25,200 nucleotides of DNA. Source: an uncultured Eubacteriales bacterium (GTDB lineage: Bacteria; Bacillota; Clostridia; Peptostreptococcales; Anaerovoracaceae). Location of the stretch: positions 1 to 25,200 of the forward strand of contig CAJUEB010000006.1 in the NCBI GenBank assembly GCA_910585135.1. Reading direction: 5' to 3'. The notes under the pieces are model-generated. The model was not told where the DNA came from. It worked only from the letters and a program-made list of their open reading frames with translations, and ran no database searches. A program made the translations under genes and the position numbers. The first letter of the stretch is position 1, and every line of letters starts with the position of its first letter. This document shows, in pieces, positions 7,450 to 15,821 of this stretch.

Positions 7450-7821
7450 ATGGTTTTGATTTTTGGCGGGGCGTTTCAAGGAAAGCTGGATTATGCCAGG
7501 GAAAATTTTCCTATCAGTACGGTATGCGATTGCAGCGATGGCAAGACGCCCGATTTTACGAAAGATGCGATTTACGGGATTGAAAAATTCGTGCTTCGGT
7601 GCGCGCGTGAAGGCAGAGAAGCGGCTGATTTTTTCAGAAAACATAGAACGGAATGGCAAGAGAAAGTGCTGATTATTTCCGACGTTTCGCAGGGCATCGT
7701 ACCGATGGATGCGACGCTGCGCGCTTTCCGGGAAATGAACGGCAGGCTGATGCTGTACCTTGCGAGGGAAGCAGAGCAGATAATCAGGGTTTTTTGTGGC
7801 ATTGGAAAGAAGGTAGAATAA
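7450..7821 (+). CDS. Short, degenerate CobU-like protein
   Basis: The 123-residue protein begins MVLIFGGAFQGKLDYARENF, a P-loop-like start in which the Ser/Thr after the lysine is Leu13. Its C-terminal half, LIISDVSQGIVPMDATLRAF followed by REMNGRLMLYLAREAEQIIR and VFCGI, closely follows the CobU end (NEVGxGIVPxDxxxRxxREExGRL...VFCGIP). The middle block with the IAT and histidine motifs is missing, so the guanylyl-carrying histidine is absent. It sits between cobS and the cobC-like gene and starts after a very strong AAAGGAGG site. A helper to cobU or a decaying duplicate are both possible. The function is unproven. Confidence 0.7.
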   Translation: MVLIFGGAFQGKLDYARENFPISTVCDCSDGKTPDFTKDAIYGIEKFVLRCAREGREAADFFRKHRTEWQEKVLIISDVSQGIVPMDATLRAFREMNGRLMLYLAREAEQIIRVFCGIGKKVE

Positions 7822-8442
7822 ATGAAGTCAAAGATTTGTCTCATAAGGCATGGGATTACAGAAGGAAACAAGAAGCGGCTTTATTACGGTCATGCTGATA
7901 TCGATTTAGCGGAGGAAGGCGTCGCAGAGCTGACCGCCTTGGCGCAGGCGGGGCTGTATCCGGACGGAACGGATGCCGACTTTTACACGACTGACCTGAA
8001 GCGGACGCATCAGACCTTGAAGCTCATATATGGCGATCGTGCGCATCAGCAGTTAGAAGCGCTCAAGGAAATCAACTTCGGTGATTTTGAGATGAAGCGC
8101 TATCAGGATTTAAAGGAAAATGAGGCGTACAAGACTTGGCTGAAAGATCCCCAAGGCGATCTAGCACCGCCAAACGGTGAAAGCGTAAAGGCGTTTTATG
8201 AAAGGATCGCCGCCGGGTTTGAAGATTTGAAAAAACGCCATGCCTTAAAAGAACTGGCGATGCGGCATAGCGGCAAGGAAGCACTTTCCATCGTGGTGTG
8301 TCACGGCGGCACGATATCGGCGATCATGGAATGCATTTTTCCTGGCGAGAAGGATAATTTTTATCAGTGGATTCCAGATCCAGGGCACGGCTATATGCTG
8401 ACGCTGGAGGATGAAAAGGTTACAAAGGCGGAACTGTTTTAA
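7822..8442 (+). CDS. cobC: Histidine phosphatase family protein, likely alpha-ribazole phosphatase
   Basis: The 206-residue protein opens KICLIRHGITEGN with the RHG motif (Arg9, His10, Gly11). It has the family TDLKRTHQTL block with Arg61, EINFGDFE (83-90), PNGES (117-121) and a second catalytic histidine in VCHGG (His161). Members dephosphorylate via a phosphohistidine. Beside cobT, cobU and cobS the most likely substrate is alpha-ribazole 5'-phosphate or adenosylcobalamin 5'-phosphate. The ATG follows directly on the previous stop codon (TAA-ATG) with GAAAGAAGG upstream, so it is cotranslated with the cobU-like gene. The broad family includes phosphoglycerate mutases, so the substrate is inferred from context. 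Confidence 0.8.
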   Translation: MKSKICLIRHGITEGNKKRLYYGHADIDLAEEGVAELTALAQAGLYPDGTDADFYTTDLKRTHQTLKLIYGDRAHQQLEALKEINFGDFEMKRYQDLKENEAYKTWLKDPQGDLAPPNGESVKAFYERIAAGFEDLKKRHALKELAMRHSGKEALSIVVCHGGTISAIMECIFPGEKDNFYQWIPDPGHGYMLTLEDEKVTKAELF

Positions 8443-8579
8443 GGCGTTTTTCAGGCGGCTGTTTCGCAGGATTCTTATCAGTATCTTTTAGGATATCTAT
8501 TTGTGAGCCTTTTCTTTAGGCGTTTTAGGATGATGGTTTTACGAGCTTTATCATTGATTTTTTGGGAGGAGTATGGAGT
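8443..8579 (+). other. Spacer between cobC and cysK
   Basis: TTTTAGGAT occurs at 8487-8495 and 8523-8531 within a T-rich stretch with related phrases (TTCTTTAGGCGTTTTAGG). I see no convincing terminator, promoter or T-box leader. GGGAGGA at 8564-8570 is the ribosome site for cysK. Confidence 0.45.
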
Positions 8580-9524
8580 ATGAATGTAAAAAATACCGTA
8601 ACGGAGCTGATCGGCAGCACACCGCTGTTGCGGCTTCCTAAGATGGAAGAGAGATTTGGCGCGGTGGGTCAGATGATTGCCAAGGTGGAATTTTTTAACC
8701 CTGCTGGGAGCGTGAAAGACAGGGTCGGCTATCATATGGTAGTGGAAGCCGAGCGTGAGGGCAGATTGCAGCCTGGCGGTACGATTATCGAACCGACGAG
8801 CGGGAATACGGGTGTTGGGATTGCTATGACTGCGGCGGCAAGAGGATACCGGGCGGTCATGGTCATGCCGGAAAGCATGAGCGTGGAACGGCGTATGCTG
8901 TTAAAAGCGCTGGGGGCTGAGCTGGTGTTGACGGATCAGGCCTTGGGGATGCAGGGCAGTGTCGATAAGGCGAAGGAGCTTGCGGCGGAGCGGCCAGGAA
9001 GCATTATTGCGGGACAATTTGAAAATCCTGCTAATCCGCAGGCACATTATGAGACGACAGGACCGGAAATCTGGCGGGATGCCGATGGCGAGATCGATAT
9101 TCTGGTGGCGACATTCGGCACTGGCGGTACGATAACAGGAACAGGAACGTATCTAAAGGAGAAAAATCCAAAGATCAAAATCATCGCAGTAGAGCCAGCC
9201 GCTTCGCCGTTGCTTTCGGAAGGAAAAGCAGGTCCGCATAAGATACAGGGAATCGGTGCAAATTTTATCCCGCCTGTTTTGAATCAGGATATCATTGATG
9301 AAATCGTGACGGTACGCGATGAGGATGCATTACAAACGATGAAAAATGTTGCGCATATGGAAGGTCTTTTGGTCGGGATTTCTTCCGGTGCGGCGATATA
9401 TGCTGCGGGAAGGCTTGCGGCAAGGCCTGAAAATGCGGGGAAAAAAATAGTAATGATTTTACCTGATACAGGGGAGCGGTATCTGAGTGTTTTCTCGGAG
9501 CTGGAAGCAGAGCAGAAGAGATAG
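8580..9524 (+). CDS. cysK: Cysteine synthase (O-acetylserine sulfhydrylase)
   Basis: CysK makes L-cysteine from O-acetylserine and sulfide using PLP in the cytoplasm. The 314-residue protein has all family motifs: ELIGSTPLLRL (9-19), FFNPAGSVKDR with the PLP lysine Lys46, EPTSGNTGVG (71-80) binding substrate, GTGGTITGTG binding the PLP phosphate, GIGANFIPP and ISSGAA. The length is normal. ATG 8580 was chosen because GGGAGGA lies 9 bp upstream; an in-frame start at 8562 lies before that site. Distances of 137 bp from cobC and 243 bp to purL, with PurR boxes in the latter gap, suggest it is not part of the purine transcript. CysK and CysM are hard to separate by sequence alone. Confidence 0.93.
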   Translation: MNVKNTVTELIGSTPLLRLPKMEERFGAVGQMIAKVEFFNPAGSVKDRVGYHMVVEAEREGRLQPGGTIIEPTSGNTGVGIAMTAAARGYRAVMVMPESMSVERRMLLKALGAELVLTDQALGMQGSVDKAKELAAERPGSIIAGQFENPANPQAHYETTGPEIWRDADGEIDILVATFGTGGTITGTGTYLKEKNPKIKIIAVEPAASPLLSEGKAGPHKIQGIGANFIPPVLNQDIIDEIVTVRDEDALQTMKNVAHMEGLLVGISSGAAIYAAGRLAARPENAGKKIVMILPDTGERYLSVFSELEAEQKR

Positions 9525-9598
9525 AAAATAATGGGATCAAGAAAGGGGCGCTCTTTATGCATCTCGCCGAACCTTGGCGGCGGCGCAGTTTTATGCAA

Positions 9599-9643
9599 AA
9601 ACACGAACATTGACGAAAAATAACAGGCGTAATGTTCGAAAAA
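9599..9643. promoter_or_regulatory. Paired PurR boxes (inverted repeat) upstream of purL
   Basis: CGAACATT (9604-9611) and AATGTTCG (9631-9638) form a perfect inverted repeat, each with A/T-rich flanks (AAACACGAACATT, and TTTTTCGAACATT on the other strand). This fits the Bacillus-type PurBox consensus AWWWCCGAACWWT in inverted orientation with a gap of about 17 bp between 14-bp boxes. The site lies 125 bp before the purL start and predicts control of the purine genes by a PRPP-sensing PurR repressor. Confidence 0.75.
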
Positions 9644-9667
9644 CGTTCAAATTTAAAGATTTGAGCG
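9644..9667. repeat. Hairpin next to the PurR boxes
   Basis: CGTTCAAAT (9644-9652) and ATTTGAGCG (9659-9667) pair with a single G-U wobble around a 6-nt loop, directly after the second PurBox. It may be part of the operator or of the leader if transcription starts upstream. Confidence 0.35.
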
Positions 9668-9718
9668 CAATAATTGTTGCGAAAACCGGCTAAAAATGCT
9701 AACATTGTACTAGCTTTT

Positions 9719-9724
9719 TATAAT
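9719..9724 (+). promoter_or_regulatory. Putative -10 element of the purine operon promoter
   Basis: TATAAT stands 43 bp before the purL ATG. No good -35 lies 16 to 18 bp upstream (TGCTAA at 9697-9702 is the nearest). TTGTAC at 9705-9710 is too close. Confidence 0.4.
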
Positions 9725-9767
9725 ACAGGATAGCATTCACGCAAAGCGCAGAAAGGACAGTGAATCC

Positions 9768-12700
9768 ATGGTAAGAAGAGTTTACGTTGAAAAGAAAAAA
9801 GGGTTTGATGTAGAGGCGGAGGCTCTGTTTCATGATGTAAGGGAGAACCTGCATCTTCCGAACCTGACAGGAGTAAGGATCTTGAACCGTTATGATGTGG
9901 ACGGGATCGACGAGCCTACCTACGAAGCAGCGAAATTTACCGTATTTGCAGAACCGGCCATAGACCTCGTGTACGAAGAAACGATGCCTGCGGAAGCGCG
10001 TTCTGCTATTTATTTTGCGGTGGAATACTTGCCGGGACAGTATGACCAGAGAGCAGATTCGGCAGCCCAGTGCATTAAGCTGATGAATGCTGGGGCGGAG
10101 GCGATCGTAAAATTTGCGAAGGTGATCGTGCTGGAAGGGAATCTCGATGCGCGGCAGTTAGAAGCCGTGAAGGGTTATTGCGTGAATCCGGTGGATTCGC
10201 AGATCGCCGCCAATGAGAAACCTGATGATTTGGAAATGGAAACCACGGCTGCCCCAGACGTAGAAGTGATCGAAGGTTTCCGGGCGATGGATGAAGATTC
10301 CTTAGAGCAGTACAGGAAGAGTATGGGACTTGCGATGAGTCCTGCTGATATCAAGTTTGTGCAGAAATATTATGATGAAGACGAAAACAGGGAACCGACG
10401 CTGACGGAGCTGCGGGTTATCGATACATACTGGTCAGATCATTGCCGGCATACGACGTTTAACACCACGTTGGCAGAGGTGACGTTTGAGGACAGTCCAT
10501 ATGGAAGGCTGGTGCAGGCGGCGTTTGACCAATACATGGAGATGAGAAAGGACGTTTACGAAGGCAGGAAGAAAAACGTATGTCTGATGGATATGGCCTG
10601 CATCGGAGCGAAATACCTGAAAAAACACGGCAAGGCGAATGATCTCGATGAATCGGAGGAAATCAACGCTTGCAGCATCAAGGTAAAGGCGGAGATCGAT
10701 GGCAGGGAAGAGGACTGGCTGGTTATGTTTAAGAACGAAACCCATAATCATCCGACTGAAATCGAACCTTTTGGCGGTGCGGCGACTTGTCTTGGCGGTG
10801 CGATCAGAGATCCGCTTTCCGGCAGGGTGTATGTATATCAGGCAATGCGCGTGACAGGCGCGGCAGATCCGAGAAAACCAATTGCAGAAACGCTGACGGG
10901 CAAGCTGCCGCAGCGGAAAATTACCCAGGAAGCGGCGGCTGGATACAGCTCATATGGAAATCAGATCGGCCTTGCGACAGGACTGGTCGATGAAGTATAT
11001 CACGAAAACTACGTGGCGAAGCGCATGGAAATTGGTGCTGTTATCGGTGCTGCTCCTGCTTCCCATGTCATTCGGAAAGCTCCGCAGAAAGGCGATGTGA
11101 TCATTCTCGTCGGCGGCAGGACAGGCAGGGATGGATGTGGCGGCGCGACTGGCTCCTCCAAGGAACATACGGAAGAATCCATTCTTCAGTGTGGAGCAGA
11201 AGTCCAGAAGGGGAATCCTCCGGTGGAGCGAAATATCCAGAGAATGTTCCGCCGAAAAGAGGTCGCAACGCTGATCAAGCGTTGTAATGATTTTGGCGCA
11301 GGCGGTGTTTCCGTTGCGATCGGGGAGCTGGCAGACGGTCTTGAGATCAACCTGGATCTCGTGCCGAAAAAATACGAAGGGCTTGACGGCACAGAGCTTG
11401 CGATTTCCGAATCACAGGAACGGATGGCAGTAGTCGTGGAAGCGGATAAGGAAGAGCAATTTATCGCATATGCACGGGAGGAAAACCTGGAAGCGACAAC
11501 AGTAGCAAAGGTTACGGATACCAATAGAGTACGGATGCACTGGCGGGGAACGTGTATCTTCGATTTGAGCAGGGATTTCCTCAATACCAACGGTGCGCAG
11601 CAGTTTACAGCAGTACACGTGGCTGCTCCTTTGGGCATGACGGAAGGCAAGGAGGCGGCTGGCGCAGCAGCTTTGGCGGCTGGAAAGGATACGGATCGTG
11701 CAGCAGGAAATGCCTCGCTTGCGGATCTGCTGAAAGAAACGAAAACGAAGGAAGAATTGCTCGCAGATTTGAATTGTTGCAGCAAGAAAGGGCTTATCGA
11801 GCGGTTTGACAGCACCATCGGAGCGGCGACGGTTCTCATGCCGCTGGGTGGAAAATATCAGCTTTCTCCGGCCGCAGGGATGGCGGCTAAGCTTCCGGTG
11901 GTAACGGGACAGACCAGCACGGCAACGCTCATGGCTTATGGTTTCGATCCGCAGATAGCGGCAAAGAGTCCGTTCCACGGCGCACTGTATGCGGTTGTGG
12001 ATTCGGTGGCAAAGATCGCCGCAATGGGAGGCGACTATAAAACCGTGCGCCTTACCTTCCAGGAATATTTCGAAAAACTGGGTGCTGATGCGGCAAGATG
12101 GGGCAAGCCGATGGCAGCTCTTTTAGGCGCATTGCAGGTGCAGAAGGAGCTGGGAATTCCTGCTATCGGCGGGAAGGACAGCATGTCCGGCACGTTCATG
12201 GATATCGACGTTCCGCCAACGCTGGCGTCGTTTGCGATTGCGACGATCGATGCGGCGCAGGTGATTTCCACGGAATTTAAGAAGGCGGACAGTAAATTGG
12301 TGGCGCTGACGACCCCGGTCGATAAAAACGGCATCATCGATTTTGAAGCATTCCAAAGGAATTTGGACAAGGCGCGGGAGTTGGCGAAAGCAGGCATACT
12401 TCTTTCTGCTAATACCATTGGACGGGGCGGCCTGTATATCACGCTCGTTAAAATGGCGGCAGGAAATGGTGTCGGAGCGGATGTGAACGTACAAGGCGAT
12501 ATTCTTTCGCCGATGTATGGATCGTTGCTTTTGGAGCTTCCATCTGATGCAGATCTTGTTAAGCTCATGGATGGCTCGATCTTTGCTGAAATCGGCGCAA
12601 CGACAGCGGACGGCAGGCTGACGATCAATGGAGAAGCGGAAGAACTCGGCGATATCATGGCGAAATGGCAGACTCCGCTCGAAGGCATATTCCCGGTAAG

Positions 12701-13592
12701 GACAGCGGAATTTAAAACAAAGACCGACCAAACTCCGGTTGCCAGAGCATTATATACGGACAGGAACAAAAAAGGACCGGCAGTGAAGACGGCTTCCCCT
12801 AAGGTCGTAATTCCTGCATTTCCGGGGACGAATTGTGAAATGGATTCTGCCAGGGCATTCCGAAAGGCGGGGGCAGAAGCTGACATCCATATCATCAGAA
12901 ACCTGACGGCGACACAGCTTGAGGATTCTATCAGGGAATTGGAACAGAAGATCAGGCAAAGTCAGATTATCATGATACCGGGCGGATTTTCCGGCGGGGA
13001 CGAGCCGGATGGTTCGGCGAAATTCATCACCGCAGTGTTCAGAAATCCAGCGATCAAGGATGCGGTTTCCGATCTTTTGGAAAACAGGGACGGTCTGATG
13101 CTGGGGATCTGCAATGGATTCCAGGCTCTGATCAAGCTGGGTCTTGTGCCGGACGGAAAGATTCACGATATGGGCGAGGATAGCCCAACCCTCACCTATA
13201 ACGAAATCGGCAGGCATGCGTCCTGTCTGGTGAGGACGGGCATCACTTCGGTGAAGTCTCCTTGGCTGGCTAGCGTAAATGCTGGGGATGTGTTTACCAT
13301 CCCAGTTTCCCATGGAGAAGGCAGGTTTATCGCAAGCCAGAAACTTTTGGCGCAGCTTTCGGAAAACGGGCAGATCGCAACTCAGTATGTGGATTTTGAC
13401 GGGAATCCTTCGATGGATATCGCTTTTAATCCGAACGGTTCGATGATGGCGATCGAGGGTATCACATCGCCGGATGGGCGGGTGCTTGGCAAGATGGGGC
13501 ATTCGGAGCGAATCGGGCAAAATCTCTATAAGAATGTGATCGGTGAAAAAGACCAGAAAATCTTTGAATCCGGGGTCGCGTATTTCAAATAG
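9768..13592 (+). CDS. purL: Phosphoribosylformylglycinamidine synthase, single-chain form
   Basis: This 1274-residue enzyme converts FGAR, glutamine and ATP to FGAM. It is the long form that fuses a PurS-like N-terminal part (about 1-150), the synthase core and a C-terminal class I glutaminase (PurQ-like, from about 1010). In the core, YWSDHCRHTTFN (His225 is the first His of DHCRH), FKNETHNHPTEIEPFGG (about 321-337), FDSTIGAATVLMP and IGGKDSMSG are seen. In the glutaminase domain, PAFPGTNCEMDSARAF opens the domain, GICNGFQA carries the nucleophile Cys1115, and SHGEGRF carries His1182. An Ala/Gly/Asp-rich stretch near 627-650 (EAAGAAALAAGKDTDRAAG) looks like an insertion. AAAGGA lies 10 bp before the ATG. 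It leads the purine cluster behind the PurR boxes. Confidence 0.96.
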   Translation: MVRRVYVEKKKGFDVEAEALFHDVRENLHLPNLTGVRILNRYDVDGIDEPTYEAAKFTVFAEPAIDLVYEETMPAEARSAIYFAVEYLPGQYDQRADSAAQCIKLMNAGAEAIVKFAKVIVLEGNLDARQLEAVKGYCVNPVDSQIAANEKPDDLEMETTAAPDVEVIEGFRAMDEDSLEQYRKSMGLAMSPADIKFVQKYYDEDENREPTLTELRVIDTYWSDHCRHTTFNTTLAEVTFEDSPYGRLVQAAFDQYMEMRKDVYEGRKKNVCLMDMACIGAKYLKKHGKANDLDESEEINACSIKVKAEIDGREEDWLVMFKNETHNHPTEIEPFGGAATCLGGAIRDPLSGRVYVYQAMRVTGAADPRKPIAETLTGKLPQRKITQEAAAGYSSYGNQIGLATGLVDEVYHENYVAKRMEIGAVIGAAPASHVIRKAPQKGDVIILVGGRTGRDGCGGATGSSKEHTEESILQCGAEVQKGNPPVERNIQRMFRRKEVATLIKRCNDFGAGGVSVAIGELADGLEINLDLVPKKYEGLDGTELAISESQERMAVVVEADKEEQFIAYAREENLEATTVAKVTDTNRVRMHWRGTCIFDLSRDFLNTNGAQQFTAVHVAAPLGMTEGKEAAGAAALAAGKDTDRAAGNASLADLLKETKTKEELLADLNCCSKKGLIERFDSTIGAATVLMPLGGKYQLSPAAGMAAKLPVVTGQTSTATLMAYGFDPQIAAKSPFHGALYAVVDSVAKIAAMGGDYKTVRLTFQEYFEKLGADAARWGKPMAALLGALQVQKELGIPAIGGKDSMSGTFMDIDVPPTLASFAIATIDAAQVISTEFKKADSKLVALTTPVDKNGIIDFEAFQRNLDKARELAKAGILLSANTIGRGGLYITLVKMAAGNGVGADVNVQGDILSPMYGSLLLELPSDADLVKLMDGSIFAEIGATTADGRLTINGEAEELGDIMAKWQTPLEGIFPVRTAEFKTKTDQTPVARALYTDRNKKGPAVKTASPKVVIPAFPGTNCEMDSARAFRKAGAEADIHIIRNLTATQLEDSIRELEQKIRQSQIIMIPGGFSGGDEPDGSAKFITAVFRNPAIKDAVSDLLENRDGLMLGICNGFQALIKLGLVPDGKIHDMGEDSPTLTYNEIGRHASCLVRTGITSVKSPWLASVNAGDVFTIPVSHGEGRFIASQKLLAQLSENGQIATQYVDFDGNPSMDIAFNPNGSMMAIEGITSPDGRVLGKMGHSERIGQNLYKNVIGEKDQKIFESGVAYFK

Positions 13593-13714
13593 CGGTTTGA
13601 ATTGAGTGAGATAAAGAAAACGGGCGCGATTAAGAAGCGGCCGTAGTAAATGAACGGAAACGAATGCGTACGAGCGCGAAAAACGAGCCGGCGCGGAACA
13701 GAAAGGAATAGAAA
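13593..13714 (+). other. Spacer between purL and purE with ACGAGCGCG-type echoes
   Basis: Phrases such as GGGCGCGATTAAG, ACGAGCGCGAAAAACGAGCC and CGGAAACGAATGCG repeat loosely. No gene or terminator is seen, which fits a continued transcript. AAAGGAA at 13702-13708 serves purE. Confidence 0.4.
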
Positions 13715-14206
13715 ATGAAAGTAGCAATTATCATGGGCAGCAAATCGGATTACCCGGTTGTTCAGAAAGCGGAAGCGATGCTTGATCGTTTCGATGTAGA
13801 ATATGAGACGAGGATTATATCTGCGCATCGTACGCCGAAGCAGGCAGAGACCTTTGCGGCGGGCGCGGAGGAAAATGGGTTTGGGTGTATTATTGCGGCG
13901 GCCGGAAAGGCGGCGCACCTGGCGGGTGTGCTGGCGGCAACGACGCCTCTGCCGGTGATCGGGATTCCGATGAAATCCAGCACCTTGGATGGACTGGACT
14001 CTTTGCTTTCCGTTGTGCAGATGCCAAAAGGTGTTCCCGTGGCTACGGTGGCGATTGACGGCGCGGAAAACGCTGCTCTTCTGGCAGTGCAGATCCTTAG
14101 TACGGCAGATCCGGCGCTCAGGCAGGCGGTGAAGGATTTTAAGAAAGAGCAGGAAGAAGATATCGCCCGCCTGGACGCACAATTTCAGGCAGAGCGACAG
14201 CGTTAG
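13715..14206 (+). CDS. purE: 5-(carboxyamino)imidazole ribonucleotide mutase or AIR carboxylase
   Basis: PurE makes CAIR in the sixth step of purine synthesis. The 163-residue protein has GSKSDYP (8-14) and SAHRTPKQ (36-43), the phosphate- and substrate-binding loops, and AAAGKAAHLAGVLAATTPLP followed by VIGIPM. The usual bacterial class I loop reads GAGGAAHLPG; here it is AAGKAAHLAG, a modest change. No purK, the partner of class I PurE, lies in the window. Either purK is elsewhere or CO2 is used directly. The C-terminal residues EEQEDIARLDAQFQAERQR are polar and probably helical. The gene is 122 bp after purL on the same strand. Confidence 0.93.
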   Translation: MKVAIIMGSKSDYPVVQKAEAMLDRFDVEYETRIISAHRTPKQAETFAAGAEENGFGCIIAAAGKAAHLAGVLAATTPLPVIGIPMKSSTLDGLDSLLSVVQMPKGVPVATVAIDGAENAALLAVQILSTADPALRQAVKDFKKEQEEDIARLDAQFQAERQR

Positions 14207-14522
14207 GAAAGGCGCAGGGTTGCGGGCGCGGCTGTTTGGAGCGGCAGGACTTTTGCGGCTATCGAGATGAAAGCTTTGGCCGCCTAGGCGGCAGACCTTG
14301 TGCAGCAGGTGTAGCTGTTCAAATGGCAGGACTTTTGCGGCGGGCGCGATGAAAGCACAGCCGTCTGATTGAGCACAAGCGCAATGGGACAGCAGTGGAT
14401 TAAGCCTACGGTCGCCAAGGTGGCGGGCGCGATGAAGGATGCAGCCGTTTGAATCGGCAGCGGATTAAATCTGCGGTCGTTTCAAGCTGCGGGATAACGA
14501 ACTTTATGAATCGGAGGAAATC
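14207..14522 (+). repeat. purE-purM spacer built from about three diverged units of about 80 bp
   Basis: GGCAGGACTTTTGCGG is identical at 14243-14258 and 14325-14340 (step 82). CGGGCGCGATGAA is identical at 14341-14353 and 14424-14436 (step 83). AGCAGTGGATTAAGCCTACG (14391) and GGCAGCGGATTAAATCTGCG (14456) are a further pair. There is no gene; GGAGGAAA at 14513-14520 serves purM. Confidence 0.75.
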
Positions 14523-15572
14523 ATGAAAGAAGAAAAACTTACATACAAGGATGCTGGCGTCGATACCAAAGAAGGTGAACGGGCGGTTTCCTTGATGAAG
14601 GAACATGTCAAGGGAACGTTCAATGAAAACGTTTTGACCGGGCTGGGAAGCTTTGGAAGCCTGTTTAACCTGGATGTGAAGGACATGAAGCAGCCAGTGC
14701 TCGTTTCCGGCACGGACGGCGTAGGAACAAAGCTGAAAATCGCCTTTCTGATGGACAAGCACGATACGGTCGGCATCGACTGTGTGGCGATGTGTGTCAA
14801 TGACGTTTTGTGCCAAGGCGCAAAGCCGCTCTTTTTCCTTGATTATATCGCAACAGGCAAGGTTAAGGCGGAGAAGATCGCGGATATCGTCAAGGGAATC
14901 GCAGACGGATGCAAACAGGCAGGCAGCGCCCTGGTCGGCGGCGAAACGGCTGAAATGCCTGATTTTTACAGCGCAGGCGAGTACGATATGGCTGGATTTT
15001 CTGTCGGTGTTGTGGACAAGGAGAAGATCATTACTGGCGAAAAGGTAGCGATCGGAAATAAGATCATCGGCATCGCTTCCAGCGGAATTCACAGCAATGG
15101 ATACTCGCTGGTGCGAAAGGTATTCTTTGATAAAATGCAGATGGAGGTTTCCGATTACATAGAGGAGCTGGGACAGACGCTTGGGGAGGCGCTTTTGACG
15201 CCGACCAAAATCTATGCCAAGGCTTGCGATGCGGTATTGCCGCATTACGATGTGAATGGTATCGTCCATATTACAGGCGGCGGATTTTATGAAAATATTC
15301 CCCGCATTTTGCCGGAGGGGACGGCAGCATCCATCCAGGTAGGCACGTGGGATGTCCCACCGATTTTCCCTTATATTAAAAAGTGTGGCAATATCGATAG
15401 AGAGGAAATGTTCTCTACTTACAATATGGGCGTCGGTATGATGATGGTGACGGACGCGGCCGATGCAGACAGCGTTGTCAAGGCGCTTTGTGCTGCCGGG
15501 GAGACGGCTGGCGTGATCGGCGAGATCATAGCGTATAGCGGGAAAAAAGTCGTGCTAAATTACAAGGACTAG
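14523..15572 (+). CDS. purM: Phosphoribosylformylglycinamidine cyclo-ligase (AIR synthetase)
   Basis: PurM closes FGAM to AIR with ATP. The 349-residue length is normal. Motifs are YKDAGVD (8-14), VLVSGTDGVGTKLKIAF (59-75), which binds ATP/phosphate, MCVNDVLCQGAKPLFFLDYI (90-109), GGETAEMPDFY, and HITGGGFYENIPRILP near the C-terminus. The start has a strong GGAGGAAA. It follows the repeat-rich purE spacer and precedes purN on the same strand, with no terminator visible on either side. Confidence 0.96.
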   Translation: MKEEKLTYKDAGVDTKEGERAVSLMKEHVKGTFNENVLTGLGSFGSLFNLDVKDMKQPVLVSGTDGVGTKLKIAFLMDKHDTVGIDCVAMCVNDVLCQGAKPLFFLDYIATGKVKAEKIADIVKGIADGCKQAGSALVGGETAEMPDFYSAGEYDMAGFSVGVVDKEKIITGEKVAIGNKIIGIASSGIHSNGYSLVRKVFFDKMQMEVSDYIEELGQTLGEALLTPTKIYAKACDAVLPHYDVNGIVHITGGGFYENIPRILPEGTAASIQVGTWDVPPIFPYIKKCGNIDREEMFSTYNMGVGMMMVTDAADADSVVKALCAAGETAGVIGEIIAYSGKKVVLNYKD

Positions 15573-15821
15573 CGGGGCAGACGCGATGCCGGGTGCATAG
15601 ATCGCAGTATAGAAACTTATGCATTTCGCCTGGTGCAGCGCAATACTGGCGTGGGCACGGCGCATGGCTTTTACGTAGGTGCAGTGCAATGCTGGCGTGG
15701 GCACGGCGCATGGCTTGCATAGCGTATGGGTTAGGCGTAGCGTGTGATTTTAGGCGTGTATGGCGCAGATGCGGCGCATCGCACATGATGCGTTTTACAA
15801 AATATAAAAAGGACAGGAAAC
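15573..15821 (+). repeat. purM-purN spacer with a nearly perfect 46-bp-period duplication
   Basis: The 39-bp blocks at 15632-15670 and 15678-15716 differ at only two positions; both contain CTGGCGTGGGCACGGCGCAT. Downstream phrases (GGCGTAGCGTGTG, GGCGTGTATGGCGC, GCGGCGCATCGC) are weaker echoes. No gene is supported. It is the freshest-looking duplication in the window. Confidence 0.8.

Noticed and set aside
9705..9710. TTGTAC as the -35 of the purL promoter
   Set aside because: It is only 8 bp from TATAAT, too close for sigma-A.
12750..13727. Open minus-strand frame of 325 codons opposite purL
   Set aside because: The purL glutaminase domain with its Cys/His pair is coded on the other strand. 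The minus frame has no family resemblance.
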